The notes under the pieces: model-generated
What the model saw: only the letters and a program-made list of their open reading frames with translations
Database searches by the model: none
What the model was told of the DNA's origin: nothing
Program-made: the position numbers and the translations under genes
Shown: positions 1-7,352 of the stretch, in pieces
Layout of the letters: every line of letters begins with the position of its first letter
Position numbering within the stretch: position 1 is the stretch's first letter
Assembly: GCA_041596515.1 (NCBI GenBank)
Contig: JBFHIJ010000061.1
Span: 1-15,787 of the forward strand
Origin: JBFHIJ01 sp041596515
GTDB taxonomy: Bacteria; Bacteroidota; Ignavibacteria; Kapaibacteriales; UBA2268
DNA: 15,787 bases
Reading direction: 5' to 3'

Positions 1-314
1 CGTGTCCTTTACAATTTCAAAGAATGTTTGGCATAAATTCAGATCTCCCCAGGTAAGAATATCAACTTTCACCTCATATATCTGCCGGATTTACATGCAT
101 AAGTTTCGGATAGTTTTGGGCTTTGTTTTGTATAGCAAACTCACCCACTTATACCTGCCTTATATCCGATTTCTGTTCGTCAGACCAAGGTTTTGCCGCC
201 GACTTCCTTCAGATTCCACCTCACGATGGACACCCTTGTCTTTAGCTAACGATTCCCACTATCAAGGATCGCTTGGGACTTTCACCCTATAGCTGATACA
301 CATGCTGGGCACAC
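1..314 (-). mobile_element. Group II intron, 5' part (domain I), class C-like; runs off the left edge
   Basis: Read on the minus strand, the element begins at 314 with GTGTGCCC, the typical 5' end of bacterial group II introns (GUGYG). Inward it shows a series of blocks that I recognise from the Oceanobacillus iheyensis group IIC intron domain I: CTATAGGGTGAAAGTCCC, CAAGGGTGTCC, GGAATCTGAAGGAAG, GGTCTGACGAACA, GGATATAAGGCAGGTAT, TGGGTGAGTTTGC, ACAAAACAAAG and CTTACCTGGGGAGATCTG. Domains II-VI and any reverse transcriptase/maturase gene would lie left of position 1 and are not visible. The site fits class C biology: the intron starts three bases past a terminator stem (321-349), just after a T-rich tract, and in the same direction as the upstream acidic-protein gene. 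The open reading frame on the opposite strand here is a by-product of the structured RNA. Class assignment rests on remembered similarity and the insertion site, not on a covariance search. Confidence 0.9.
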
Positions 315-320
315 AAATAG

Positions 321-349
321 AAATGGGAAGCCCCTTTAGCTTCCCATTT
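321..349 (-). terminator. Terminator hairpin of the acidic-protein gene; intron insertion target
   Basis: There are perfect 11-bp arms, AAATGGGAAGC (321-331) and GCTTCCCATTT (339-349), with a 7-nt loop. On the minus strand the stem is followed by the T-rich TTTCTATTT and then directly by the intron. On the plus strand it is followed by a run of six T (347-352), so it could work in both directions. It lies 82 bases past the stop codon of the 431-790 gene. Confidence 0.75.
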
Positions 350-354
350 TTTCA

Positions 355-419
355 TGACATATAGTAATTATAGCAAGTGGTTTTAACTAATTATATATAG
401 CACTAATTACTATATGTCA
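355..419. repeat. Perfect 16-bp inverted repeat with a 33-nt spacer
   Basis: TGACATATAGTAATTA (355-370) is matched exactly by its reverse complement TAATTACTATATGTCA (404-419), with 33 AT-rich bases between. It sits in the 3' untranslated region of the 431-790 gene, before the terminator. It could fold in RNA as a long AU-rich stem, stabilise the transcript end, or be a small palindromic repeat element. No T tract adjoins it, so it is not itself a standard terminator. No target-site duplication is obvious. Confidence 0.6.
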
Positions 420-430
420 ACTTTAGCTTC

Positions 431-790
431 TTATTTTTTTTCTTTTTCAGATTGTGATTCTTCAGATTTGTTATCTTCTTGCTCTTTATCCTTATCCTCA
501 TCTGCAGGCGTTTGATCCTGCGGAGTAGGAGTATAGTGAGGCAGTGGAATAGTTTCCAAAGGATAGCTACAAGAAGTGTCCTCTTCCCACCATTCGATAA
601 TATCAGCGTCTACTTCAATTTCCCAATCTGACTGAAATTCAGTCCAAATTTCAGCTGATTTATCGACATCGTTTGCGATTTGAACAACTTCTGGATTAGA
701 GTTCACAACTGCTTGTACTTCAGTAACGGTGTACTGAGTGTTTGGTGCCATTAAGTTTAAATACCATATAATGGCTACAAATAATTCCAT
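431..790 (-). CDS. Small acidic protein of unknown function, 119 aa
   Basis: I do not recognise a family. The ATG at 788-790 has a strong ribosome binding site, AAGGAGG (795-801 complement), four bases upstream, which supports a real gene. The first 14 residues are hydrophobic (MELFVAIIWYLNLM) but lack a charged n-region and a clear signal-peptidase site. Residues about 15-75 hold a tryptophan- and acid-rich segment, including DIIEWWEEDTS. The C-terminal 35 residues are low-complexity and highly charged (Asp, Glu, Lys, Ser, Gln) and probably disordered. The protein is strongly acidic overall. It is transcribed divergently from the histidine kinase gene and followed by an inverted repeat, a terminator and the group II intron. 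There is no toxin, DNA-binding or enzymatic motif that I can name. Confidence 0.75.
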   Translation of the reverse strand: MELFVAIIWYLNLMAPNTQYTVTEVQAVVNSNPEVVQIANDVDKSAEIWTEFQSDWEIEVDADIIEWWEEDTSCSYPLETIPLPHYTPTPQDQTPADEDKDKEQEDNKSEESQSEKEKK

Positions 791-907
791 AAATCCTCCT
801 TGATTAATAATATATGAAAGCGAGAAATCCTTTCTGCCTTATCTTATAATATTTGATATATTTGTTATAAATATTAGTCTATTGCCAAATTTATTCGTAA
901 ATTTTAC

Positions 908-913
908 TATAAT
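908..913 (+). promoter_or_regulatory. Possible -10 box for the histidine kinase gene
   Basis: TATAAT lies 30 bases before the ATG at 944, in the 153-bp AT-rich gap between two divergent genes. A TTGCCA at 882-887 is 20 bases upstream of it, longer than the usual 16-18, so no well-spaced -35 box supports it. In such AT-rich DNA this match may be chance. Confidence 0.25.
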
Positions 914-943
914 TGTGCCATATCTGTAATTTAGAATTGATTT

Positions 944-3235
944 ATGATTACTCGATTTATATACATATTGCTATTAATTCTACTATCTCATTGTAATATA
1001 ATAGCATTAGAGTCGTTTGACGAACTTAATGAGAAACTTAATTCAGCCGTCGGTAGTGAAAAAATACGGTTATTAAATATAGCTTCAGAAAAGGCATTGT
1101 CTTTTAATAGCCAAAAAAGCTTAGAATATTCGCAACATGCGATACAATTAGCCAAAAAAATAAATGACGATGAAGGACTTGCCATCTCTTACAATAACTT
1201 GGCAAGAATATATCAAAAAAATAAAAATTATCAATTATCAATAAACTACTTTAATAAAGCAATTGAGATTTACAAAAGAACCAATAATAAAGAATTTATA
1301 ACAGTCATAAAATCCAACATAGCTGTAATTCTATATTTAACTAATCGTTTGGAAGATATGAAGGAATATATAGTCCAAATAGAAAAAGAAGTTGCTACGA
1401 TAAAGAATATAAATACAATTAAGTCAATTTATGATATTATGTTTTCAATATATTATTCTCAGAACCAAATCGATAAAGCTATTAATAACAGATTGACACT
1501 CTTCAAGCGTATCAGTGACGATGCTGACGATGAGTTTAAAATAGCAGTTTATCATGATTTGTCAAAAGCATACCTAAGAAAGAATGATTACTCTAACTCA
1601 CTTAAATACTCTTTAAAGGAATTGAGTCTTAAAGAAAAAACTGGGAATACAGATGATATAGAAAGTTTCCATTTTAAAGTTGCACAGATATATTCAATGG
1701 ATTTTCAGTTTGATAAAGCTAAAGAGCATATTCAGTCTGCATTGGACATTTCTATTAGCCAAAATGATATTTTATCCCAGATAAAAGCATATACTAATAT
1801 GGCTAATATCTATAATAAACAGAATAATATTGATTCGTCTATTTATTATTACAATACTGCTTTATCTGTTATAAGAAGTAATAAGGTAGATACTAATTTA
1901 GGTATCATCTATAATAATTTAGGACTTGCATATAAAGAAATAAAAGATTTTGATAATGCACTAAAATTTTGCCAACTTGCATTAGAGGAAAAAATTGCCA
2001 GTCAAGATAATAATATTTTCTTCCCACTTACGAGCATCGCCGAAATCTACCTTAATAAAAATCTAATTGATAAAGCTTTTGAATACGCACAACGAGCAAA
2101 TTCTATAGCTATATCGACAAGGAATCCTGTTCAGTTAGCCGGTATTTATAAATTGTATTATGAGTTATACAAAAAAAGAGATGACTATAAATCCGCATTA
2201 GAAAGTTTCCAAAATTTTATTGTACTAAATGATTCGCTATCTAATCAAAAAACTCAAAAAGCAATAGCGGAATTAGAAATCAAATACCAAGCAGATAAAA
2301 AAGAACATGATAGATCACTTTTAGAGCAAAAGAATATCATTCAAAGAAATTTCTTTATCGCATTTGGGATTATGTTTTTACTTTTGCTTTTCTTTATCTA
2401 CAGTAAATACGTTAATAAAAAGAAAGCTAACGATGCGCTACAATCAAAAAATCAGAAAATTAATCAACAGCATAAGTTATTAGAAGAAACTTTAGCTGAA
2501 TTAAAAGAAAAAGAAAAAGGATTGATTGAAGCTAATATAACTAAAGATAAGTTCTTCTCAATTATTGCTCATGATTTAAAAAATCCTTTACATGCTATAG
2601 TACTTTCCTCAGATTTGCTTTTAAATCGATTCAAATCAATGACAGGAGAGCAATTGGTGGAACTAATTAATAGTATCAACAAAGCAGGGCTGCACCTTTC
2701 TACTTTATTAGAAAATTTGCTTAGTTGGGCGAGAGCTCAATCTAATAAAATTAATGTTGCTCAGGAAAATATAAATCTGAATTCTATCGTAGAGAGTGTT
2801 GTCGAGTTACACAGCGTAAATGCAAAAGAAAAGACTATAGCTATCGAAAAGAATATTGAACAAAGCTTAGAGATTTACTTCGATAAAAACATGCTCAAAA
2901 CTGTTCTAAGAAATTTAATTTCTAATGCAATTAAGTTCTCTTTTGCATCTTCGTCTATTAAAATATTTGCTAATCCTGATGGGAATTTTATAAACCTATC
3001 TATTCAAGATTTTGGTACAGGTATGAAACCTGAAGATCTGAATAAACTGTTTAAAATCGACGTACATCATAGTACCAAGGGTACTAATGCTGAATCAGGT
3101 ACAGGTCTCGGTCTTTTGCTATGTAAGGATTTTATTGAGCTCAATGGAGGTTCAATTTCAGTTACTTCTGAGTTCGAAGTAGGTACAACTTTTACGATTT
3201 CATTGCCTACTTCACATTTTAATGATGTGATATAA
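944..3235 (+). CDS. TPR-repeat transmembrane sensor histidine kinase
   Basis: A 763-residue sensor kinase that would sense a signal through an N-terminal helical-repeat region and autophosphorylate a histidine. Residues 1-22 look like a signal peptide, with a Cys at position 17 that could also suggest a lipoprotein. About 40-430 is a run of tetratricopeptide repeats, for example around SYNNLARIYQKNKNYQLSI and IYNNLGLAYKEIKDFDNAL. A coiled coil leads to one membrane helix at about 470-488, and another coiled coil (495-530) follows it. The H box has His543 in AHDLKNPL, the N box Asn657/Asn661 in LRNLISNAIKFS, the G1 box DFGTG at 689 and the G2 box GTGLGL at 719. The topology is probably periplasmic TPR with a cytoplasmic kinase. 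No receiver domain is fused and no response regulator is adjacent, so the partner is unknown. No clear ribosome binding site precedes the ATG. Confidence 0.92.
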   Translation: MITRFIYILLLILLSHCNIIALESFDELNEKLNSAVGSEKIRLLNIASEKALSFNSQKSLEYSQHAIQLAKKINDDEGLAISYNNLARIYQKNKNYQLSINYFNKAIEIYKRTNNKEFITVIKSNIAVILYLTNRLEDMKEYIVQIEKEVATIKNINTIKSIYDIMFSIYYSQNQIDKAINNRLTLFKRISDDADDEFKIAVYHDLSKAYLRKNDYSNSLKYSLKELSLKEKTGNTDDIESFHFKVAQIYSMDFQFDKAKEHIQSALDISISQNDILSQIKAYTNMANIYNKQNNIDSSIYYYNTALSVIRSNKVDTNLGIIYNNLGLAYKEIKDFDNALKFCQLALEEKIASQDNNIFFPLTSIAEIYLNKNLIDKAFEYAQRANSIAISTRNPVQLAGIYKLYYELYKKRDDYKSALESFQNFIVLNDSLSNQKTQKAIAELEIKYQADKKEHDRSLLEQKNIIQRNFFIAFGIMFLLLLFFIYSKYVNKKKANDALQSKNQKINQQHKLLEETLAELKEKEKGLIEANITKDKFFSIIAHDLKNPLHAIVLSSDLLLNRFKSMTGEQLVELINSINKAGLHLSTLLENLLSWARAQSNKINVAQENINLNSIVESVVELHSVNAKEKTIAIEKNIEQSLEIYFDKNMLKTVLRNLISNAIKFSFASSSIKIFANPDGNFINLSIQDFGTGMKPEDLNKLFKIDVHHSTKGTNAESGTGLGLLLCKDFIELNGGSISVTSEFEVGTTFTISLPTSHFNDVI

Positions 3236-3252
3236 AACAACCTAACAAAAAA

Positions 3253-3320
3253 GTGATTTAGATTAACAATATATTTATCAATATATATCTTTTCTGCAAT
3301 CTAAACCACTACTATTTTTT
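3253..3320. terminator. Possible terminator after the histidine kinase gene
   Basis: GTGATTTAGATT (3253-3264) pairs with AATCTAAACCAC (3298-3309) with one mismatch on the plus strand (a G-T wobble on the minus strand). A TACTATTTTTT stretch follows on the plus strand. The loop of 33 nt is long but contains further AT pairing. It lies between convergent genes and could serve either strand. Confidence 0.4.
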
Positions 3321-3393
3321 ACTTGAATGTCTTATTTAAATAAGCAATTATGTACTTTTATAGTATCTACTAAATAGTCATATTTTGAAACAT

Positions 3394-3423
3394 TTTAGGA
3401 TTTCCAAAAACTACAATCCTAAA
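3394..3423 (-). terminator. Possible terminator after the SRPBCC/GyrI gene
   Basis: TTTAGGATT (3394-3402) and AATCCTAAA (3415-3423) form a perfect 9-bp stem with a 12-nt loop, 14 bases past the stop codon of the minus-strand gene. The U tract on the minus strand is weak (ATGTTTCAAAATAT), so termination efficiency is uncertain. Confidence 0.4.
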
Positions 3424-3437
3424 TTTATGATTTCAGA

Positions 3438-4445
3438 TTATTTTACTGGATAGTAAATATATGTCTTCAATTTATCAGCACTAACTTTTTCAGGATCATC
3501 TATATATTCTTCCCAACTGTCGCCATTCTCTTCAAGCCCATTAGCCTTCATATATTCCTGCATTTTAGTATATGTTTTATCAACTGTGTCATAAGGGCCA
3601 ATGTGCGTAGCTTTTAAAACTTTACCTTCATAAGTTTTACCTGCTTTAATTTGACCTTCAGATTTAGTATTGTCGGAATTTACAGGAATAGCCGGATTGA
3701 ATTTTACATCACCGGTTTCAATATCAAAAAATGTAGTAATTGATAGTGGTGCACCAGCAAAATCAAGTCCCTGTTTCTGCATTTCAGCAATAATTTTTTG
3801 ATAAGCCGAAGCATAAATGGCACTAATATTTTTATTTGTATAGAAATTATCAGCTTCTTCAGTATAGAGAATATTATTACTTGCTACATTTACAAGTTCC
3901 ATAATCGGCCCCTCCTTATTTTGTGATTCAGTATATTTTTTCAATGTTTTTAAACCTTTCTCATAGTCTTTACCTACCATTTCATCAATACCTAAAGCAA
4001 CCCATCTTCCAAAGAAACCTAAGTCACCTTTCATTCCCCAAATAATTTCAGTTGTTTTTCCTTTTTCTTGTAATTCAAAGTATCCTACTCCCCACTGCTG
4101 ACCGGCAAAAGTTAGTTCAGTTTCTAAATATTTATTTTCTTCAAGGTTAGAAATTTTCATACTTCCAATACCGACATTTTCATTAGTGCTTTCCCATTCC
4201 ATAGTTGCACCAACGCCTTTCCCGTCTCGAGAATAATTCATTACCATATTTGAATCAATATTATGCCAAGGAGACCAATGTTCCCATTGCTTGAGATCTG
4301 AAATATTATTGAACACTTTAGATACAGGAGATTTTATCTCTATAGACCGTCTGATATCAAAACTTGGTTCCAAAAAGAACGTTGCAATCAGGAGTATTAA
4401 TACTATTCCGATAATTGCAAATAATATGTACTTAAAAAACTTCAT
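3438..4445 (-). CDS. Membrane-anchored SRPBCC (polyketide cyclase-like) + GyrI-like small-molecule-binding protein
   Basis: A 335-residue protein with one N-terminal membrane helix at about residues 5-25. An SRPBCC/polyketide cyclase-like domain follows at about 31-170 (IEIKSPVSKVFNNISDLKQW, then WSPWHNID, typical of the family's first strand and helices). A C-terminal GyrI-like/AraC effector-binding domain covers about 185-335, marked by THIGPYDTVDKTYTKM near the end. Both folds bind hydrophobic or drug-like small ligands in a cavity. This domain pair is familiar from Bacteroidota and related genomes, where its role is unknown. The start is supported by AGAGG at 4452-4456 (complement), six bases from the ATG. 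The gene stands alone between convergent or terminated units, so context gives no function. No enzymatic role is claimed. Confidence 0.85.
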   Translation of the reverse strand: MKFFKYILFAIIGIVLILLIATFFLEPSFDIRRSIEIKSPVSKVFNNISDLKQWEHWSPWHNIDSNMVMNYSRDGKGVGATMEWESTNENVGIGSMKISNLEENKYLETELTFAGQQWGVGYFELQEKGKTTEIIWGMKGDLGFFGRWVALGIDEMVGKDYEKGLKTLKKYTESQNKEGPIMELVNVASNNILYTEEADNFYTNKNISAIYASAYQKIIAEMQKQGLDFAGAPLSITTFFDIETGDVKFNPAIPVNSDNTKSEGQIKAGKTYEGKVLKATHIGPYDTVDKTYTKMQEYMKANGLEENGDSWEEYIDDPEKVSADKLKTYIYYPVK

Positions 4446-4526
4446 ACATCACCTCTAAATTAGTATTTTACTTCATTATAATTTAAGTATTTAAAACAAC
4501 TTTACAAATATGTTTCTTATTACATC

Positions 4527-4559
4527 AAAAAAAAGAGCCACATCAATAGATGTAGCTCT
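4527..4559 (-). terminator. Rho-independent terminator of the aclBA operon
   Basis: On the minus strand, AGAGCTACATC (4559-4549) pairs with GATGTGGCTCT (4544-4534), including one G-U pair around a 4-nt loop. The stem runs straight into eight T (4534-4527). It begins 25 bases past the aclA stop codon. This is a textbook intrinsic terminator in the aclBA direction. Confidence 0.92.
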
Positions 4560-4583
4560 AAAATAAATATTTTCTAAGAATCT

Positions 4584-7319
4584 CTACAGTACGAAACCAA
4601 GTTGAGATTGAGGAGTTCTGCAGTCCATATCTTGACCTCTGTCGCGGTGATCAGCTATTTCAGCAGAAACACCTACAGCTCTACCAATCAAAAACAGAAT
4701 AAACACTAAATCTTGTACTTGTTTTGTATTTATTTTGTCTGATTGCAAATCATTCCAAACTAGTTTTAATGCAATTACAGAAATAACTGCATCCACGTTT
4801 ACGCAGAATACATTACGAGTTGCACCTTCGTTAAATAATTCAATGACTAATTTATGGTAGAAGTCCAAGAAAATATTATAAATATTAGAGTTTTCAAGCT
4901 CTTTTCTTACAAAGTCTTCTCGAGGATCAATATTAACATCATTACCTTTAAAGACAGGATGATTTACGCAAGGAATCTTAGCATAATTCATTTTACCGCC
5001 TTCCTGAGCCATTTTCTTAAAGTTTCTATACTCTTTAGCAGCTTTGTTGGCTAATGTCGCTAAATCTATGCTATGAGTCTTGTCACCGGGATTTTTAAGA
5101 TTACTGTCTTTAAAGTTTCTTAATAAAAACTCTACAGCTTCAAATCCATTTCCACCATGTGCCAAACCGGTATTAACTAAAAAGCCAACATACGAGGTCG
5201 GGATATAGTTTCTAGCAGATACTGTTTCTTTAGCACCTTTAGCTGAAATAGTACCAGGTCCATTAGTTAGAGTCAAGCCAACAAGGTATTTAAGCTCTGT
5301 GAGCTCTTCTTCTTTAGGTACTCTATTGAATAATATTTTAAATACATTATCTGTAAAACTATTTGTTATATTTTTAACTTTACCGGATGTAAGTTCATTC
5401 CAATATTTATTATTTTCGCTATCAGTTACAGCAAATGCTACAAGCTGTGCAACTGAATAGAAATAACTGAGTGCATTTTCAGTAACATCTCGAGTAATTC
5501 TCTTTTCAAGCATAGGTTTCCAGAATATACATAAAGACATTCCGGCTAACATAAATTCGTATTTATTTTTTATTCCTTTTTTCTTATCCGCTGCATATTT
5601 TAAAATATGCTGAACAACTTTCAAAGAAATACATTTCTTTTTAGATTTTAGAATTTCTTTTTCTAAAATATCAGCAGCCTCATTGTTAGCTTCTACATCA
5701 GTAAGAATATTTTCATCTATGAAATTATTCAAAATGGTATCTAAATCTTTTGTGTTATCATCTATACCATTTTCTCTGATAACATCTACTAGCAAAGTAG
5801 AATATTTATTAGAGTTTTCAAGTAAAGCTTTATTCCCAATGGATGCTATTTGTGAAGCCATAAAGGCATTAGGAGTACAGTTATTGTTTTTTGCATATTT
5901 TAAATTAGCTAATTGGTGTGCTTCTACTTTCAAAAAGAGATTTAAAATGATATTTAATGTATTAATATCCTCTTCTTCCGGAAGTTTTTTAGCTAAAGAA
6001 AAATATAAATTTTCTTCTATAGTATATTTAGACAAACCAAGTATTGATTTACCATGCAAATGGGCAACTTGTGTATTTTTATCCATGCGTGATGCGCCTG
6101 ATTTGTCAGACATATTCTGGCGAAGATAATTAGCACCAACTTGCTTGTTTTGTTCTAAAATTTGTTTGCTATATGGTTCAACTGCTTTTACAACAGGCAA
6201 GTCCAAATCTTTAGGAACTTTTACATAGCTATCGCTAATCCATAGTTTTAAAGATAAATCACCGGTTACTTCAAAATCAGGTTTTTCATCTATTTTTGCG
6301 TATACAGCTTGCATAGCTTTTGGGAAGTCTTGGATAGAAGTTATTCTGACACCTTTTTTACTCACTTTAGGATTATCAGGATCAAATACATCTACACCAA
6401 AATAATCATCAAACCATTGTTCTTTACTTATGGCATCATCTCCACCGCCGGCTAATGCTCCTGCGTGACCACAAGACCTTTGCAAATCTTTTTTCCATCT
6501 GCCTGTCACACAAACTACAATAGGTTTATTAAAAGCAAATTTTCTTTCTTCTATCCAATCTAATGCTACTTTCTCATAATATCCACCCGGCTCTACATAT
6601 AAAGCTATTGCTTTTGTACGTGGATCATTCTGAGCAGCAAACAAAAATTCGGGTAATGCAAAATGTATATAGACATCTTTACCTGAAGATACTGCTGTGG
6701 AAATACCAAATCCTGAAGTCCTAAGATACTCAGAGATTGTAGTTGTAAAGTTGCCTGAGTTTGAATGGATAGCTACAGTACCCGGTCTCAAAGTTTCTTC
6801 AGGTTTATCACCACCTAATGCACCACCAATTCTAACGTGATCCCAAACGTTGGCTACACCCAAACAGTTACAACCTATAACATCTACACCGGCTTCCTGA
6901 CAGATTACTCTTATCGCCATCGAATCATATGAAGACACTTTTTCAGTAACGATAACTATTCTTTTCAAATCCGGATTAAAATTAACTAGCTCAGCGACTG
7001 CCTGACTAACTGCAGTAGGCGGAAGGTAAATAACTCCAACGTCGAATGTGATACCATTATCCATTACGTCACGGATAGAACGAAAAACAGGAATATTGCC
7101 TTTTTTAGATTCTAATTCGCCTCTTCTTCCATACTGAACTCCTGCTACTACATTTCCATTGCTATATTCATGAGATACAGGAGTAACTTTACGGCTTTCA
7201 CCGCCCAAAATATTTATGACACATACTCTTGAATCCTTATTTACAAGCTCTTCTAGAGAGTAAACACCCACATAATATGGGAAAGGTTTTGTTTCTAATT
7301 GAGTCATGGTTATATCCAT
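4584..7319 (-). CDS. aclA: ATP-citrate lyase, CoA-ligase/citryl-CoA lyase subunit (AclA), enlarged
   Basis: With AclB this subunit converts citrate, ATP and CoA into acetyl-CoA, oxaloacetate, ADP and phosphate in the cytoplasm, the key citrate-cleaving step of the reductive TCA cycle. Residues about 20-370 match the CoA-binding and CoA-ligase domains. The active-site histidine, phosphorylated in this family, is His285 in RSCGHAGAL, and a CoA-ligase loop lies at VIGCNCLGV. The C-terminus is the citrate-synthase-like domain (about 655-911): VPKEEE at 667, His721 in AHGGN, His787 in VNHP, Asp843 in NVDAV and Arg880 in GRAVG. The first catalytic His (ADHG in human ACLY) reads TNG here, with Asn686. 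Length is 911 against about 610 in Chlorobium AclA. Residues about 425-650 look like an additional, degenerate citrate-synthase-like copy. The gene follows aclB by 33 bp. ATG at 7319 has no clear ribosome site; Met5 is an alternative start. Confidence 0.9.
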   Translation of the reverse strand: MDITMTQLETKPFPYYVGVYSLEELVNKDSRVCVINILGGESRKVTPVSHEYSNGNVVAGVQYGRRGELESKKGNIPVFRSIRDVMDNGITFDVGVIYLPPTAVSQAVAELVNFNPDLKRIVIVTEKVSSYDSMAIRVICQEAGVDVIGCNCLGVANVWDHVRIGGALGGDKPEETLRPGTVAIHSNSGNFTTTISEYLRTSGFGISTAVSSGKDVYIHFALPEFLFAAQNDPRTKAIALYVEPGGYYEKVALDWIEERKFAFNKPIVVCVTGRWKKDLQRSCGHAGALAGGGDDAISKEQWFDDYFGVDVFDPDNPKVSKKGVRITSIQDFPKAMQAVYAKIDEKPDFEVTGDLSLKLWISDSYVKVPKDLDLPVVKAVEPYSKQILEQNKQVGANYLRQNMSDKSGASRMDKNTQVAHLHGKSILGLSKYTIEENLYFSLAKKLPEEEDINTLNIILNLFLKVEAHQLANLKYAKNNNCTPNAFMASQIASIGNKALLENSNKYSTLLVDVIRENGIDDNTKDLDTILNNFIDENILTDVEANNEAADILEKEILKSKKKCISLKVVQHILKYAADKKKGIKNKYEFMLAGMSLCIFWKPMLEKRITRDVTENALSYFYSVAQLVAFAVTDSENNKYWNELTSGKVKNITNSFTDNVFKILFNRVPKEEELTELKYLVGLTLTNGPGTISAKGAKETVSARNYIPTSYVGFLVNTGLAHGGNGFEAVEFLLRNFKDSNLKNPGDKTHSIDLATLANKAAKEYRNFKKMAQEGGKMNYAKIPCVNHPVFKGNDVNIDPREDFVRKELENSNIYNIFLDFYHKLVIELFNEGATRNVFCVNVDAVISVIALKLVWNDLQSDKINTKQVQDLVFILFLIGRAVGVSAEIADHRDRGQDMDCRTPQSQLGFVL

Positions 7320-7352
7320 TAATATTATTTTTAATACAAAATATTTACGTGA

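Noticed and set aside
2..292. Plus-strand 96-residue open frame at the left edge
   Set aside because: It is antisense to a group II intron domain I. The conserved RNA blocks explain the sequence and the protein has no gene-like features.
355..419. The 16-bp inverted repeat as ends of an insertion sequence
   Set aside because: Only 33 bases lie between the arms, there is no transposase and no clear target duplication. A non-autonomous element remains possible only as speculation.
5683..6129. 148-residue open frame on the plus strand inside aclA
   Set aside because: It is wholly antisense to a well-supported AclA coding region and has no ribosome binding site of note. AT-rich genes often give such shadows.
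4584..7319. aclA as two genes or a pseudogene because of its unusual length
   Set aside because: The frame is open throughout, the conserved motifs at both ends are in order, and a strong terminator follows the single stop codon.
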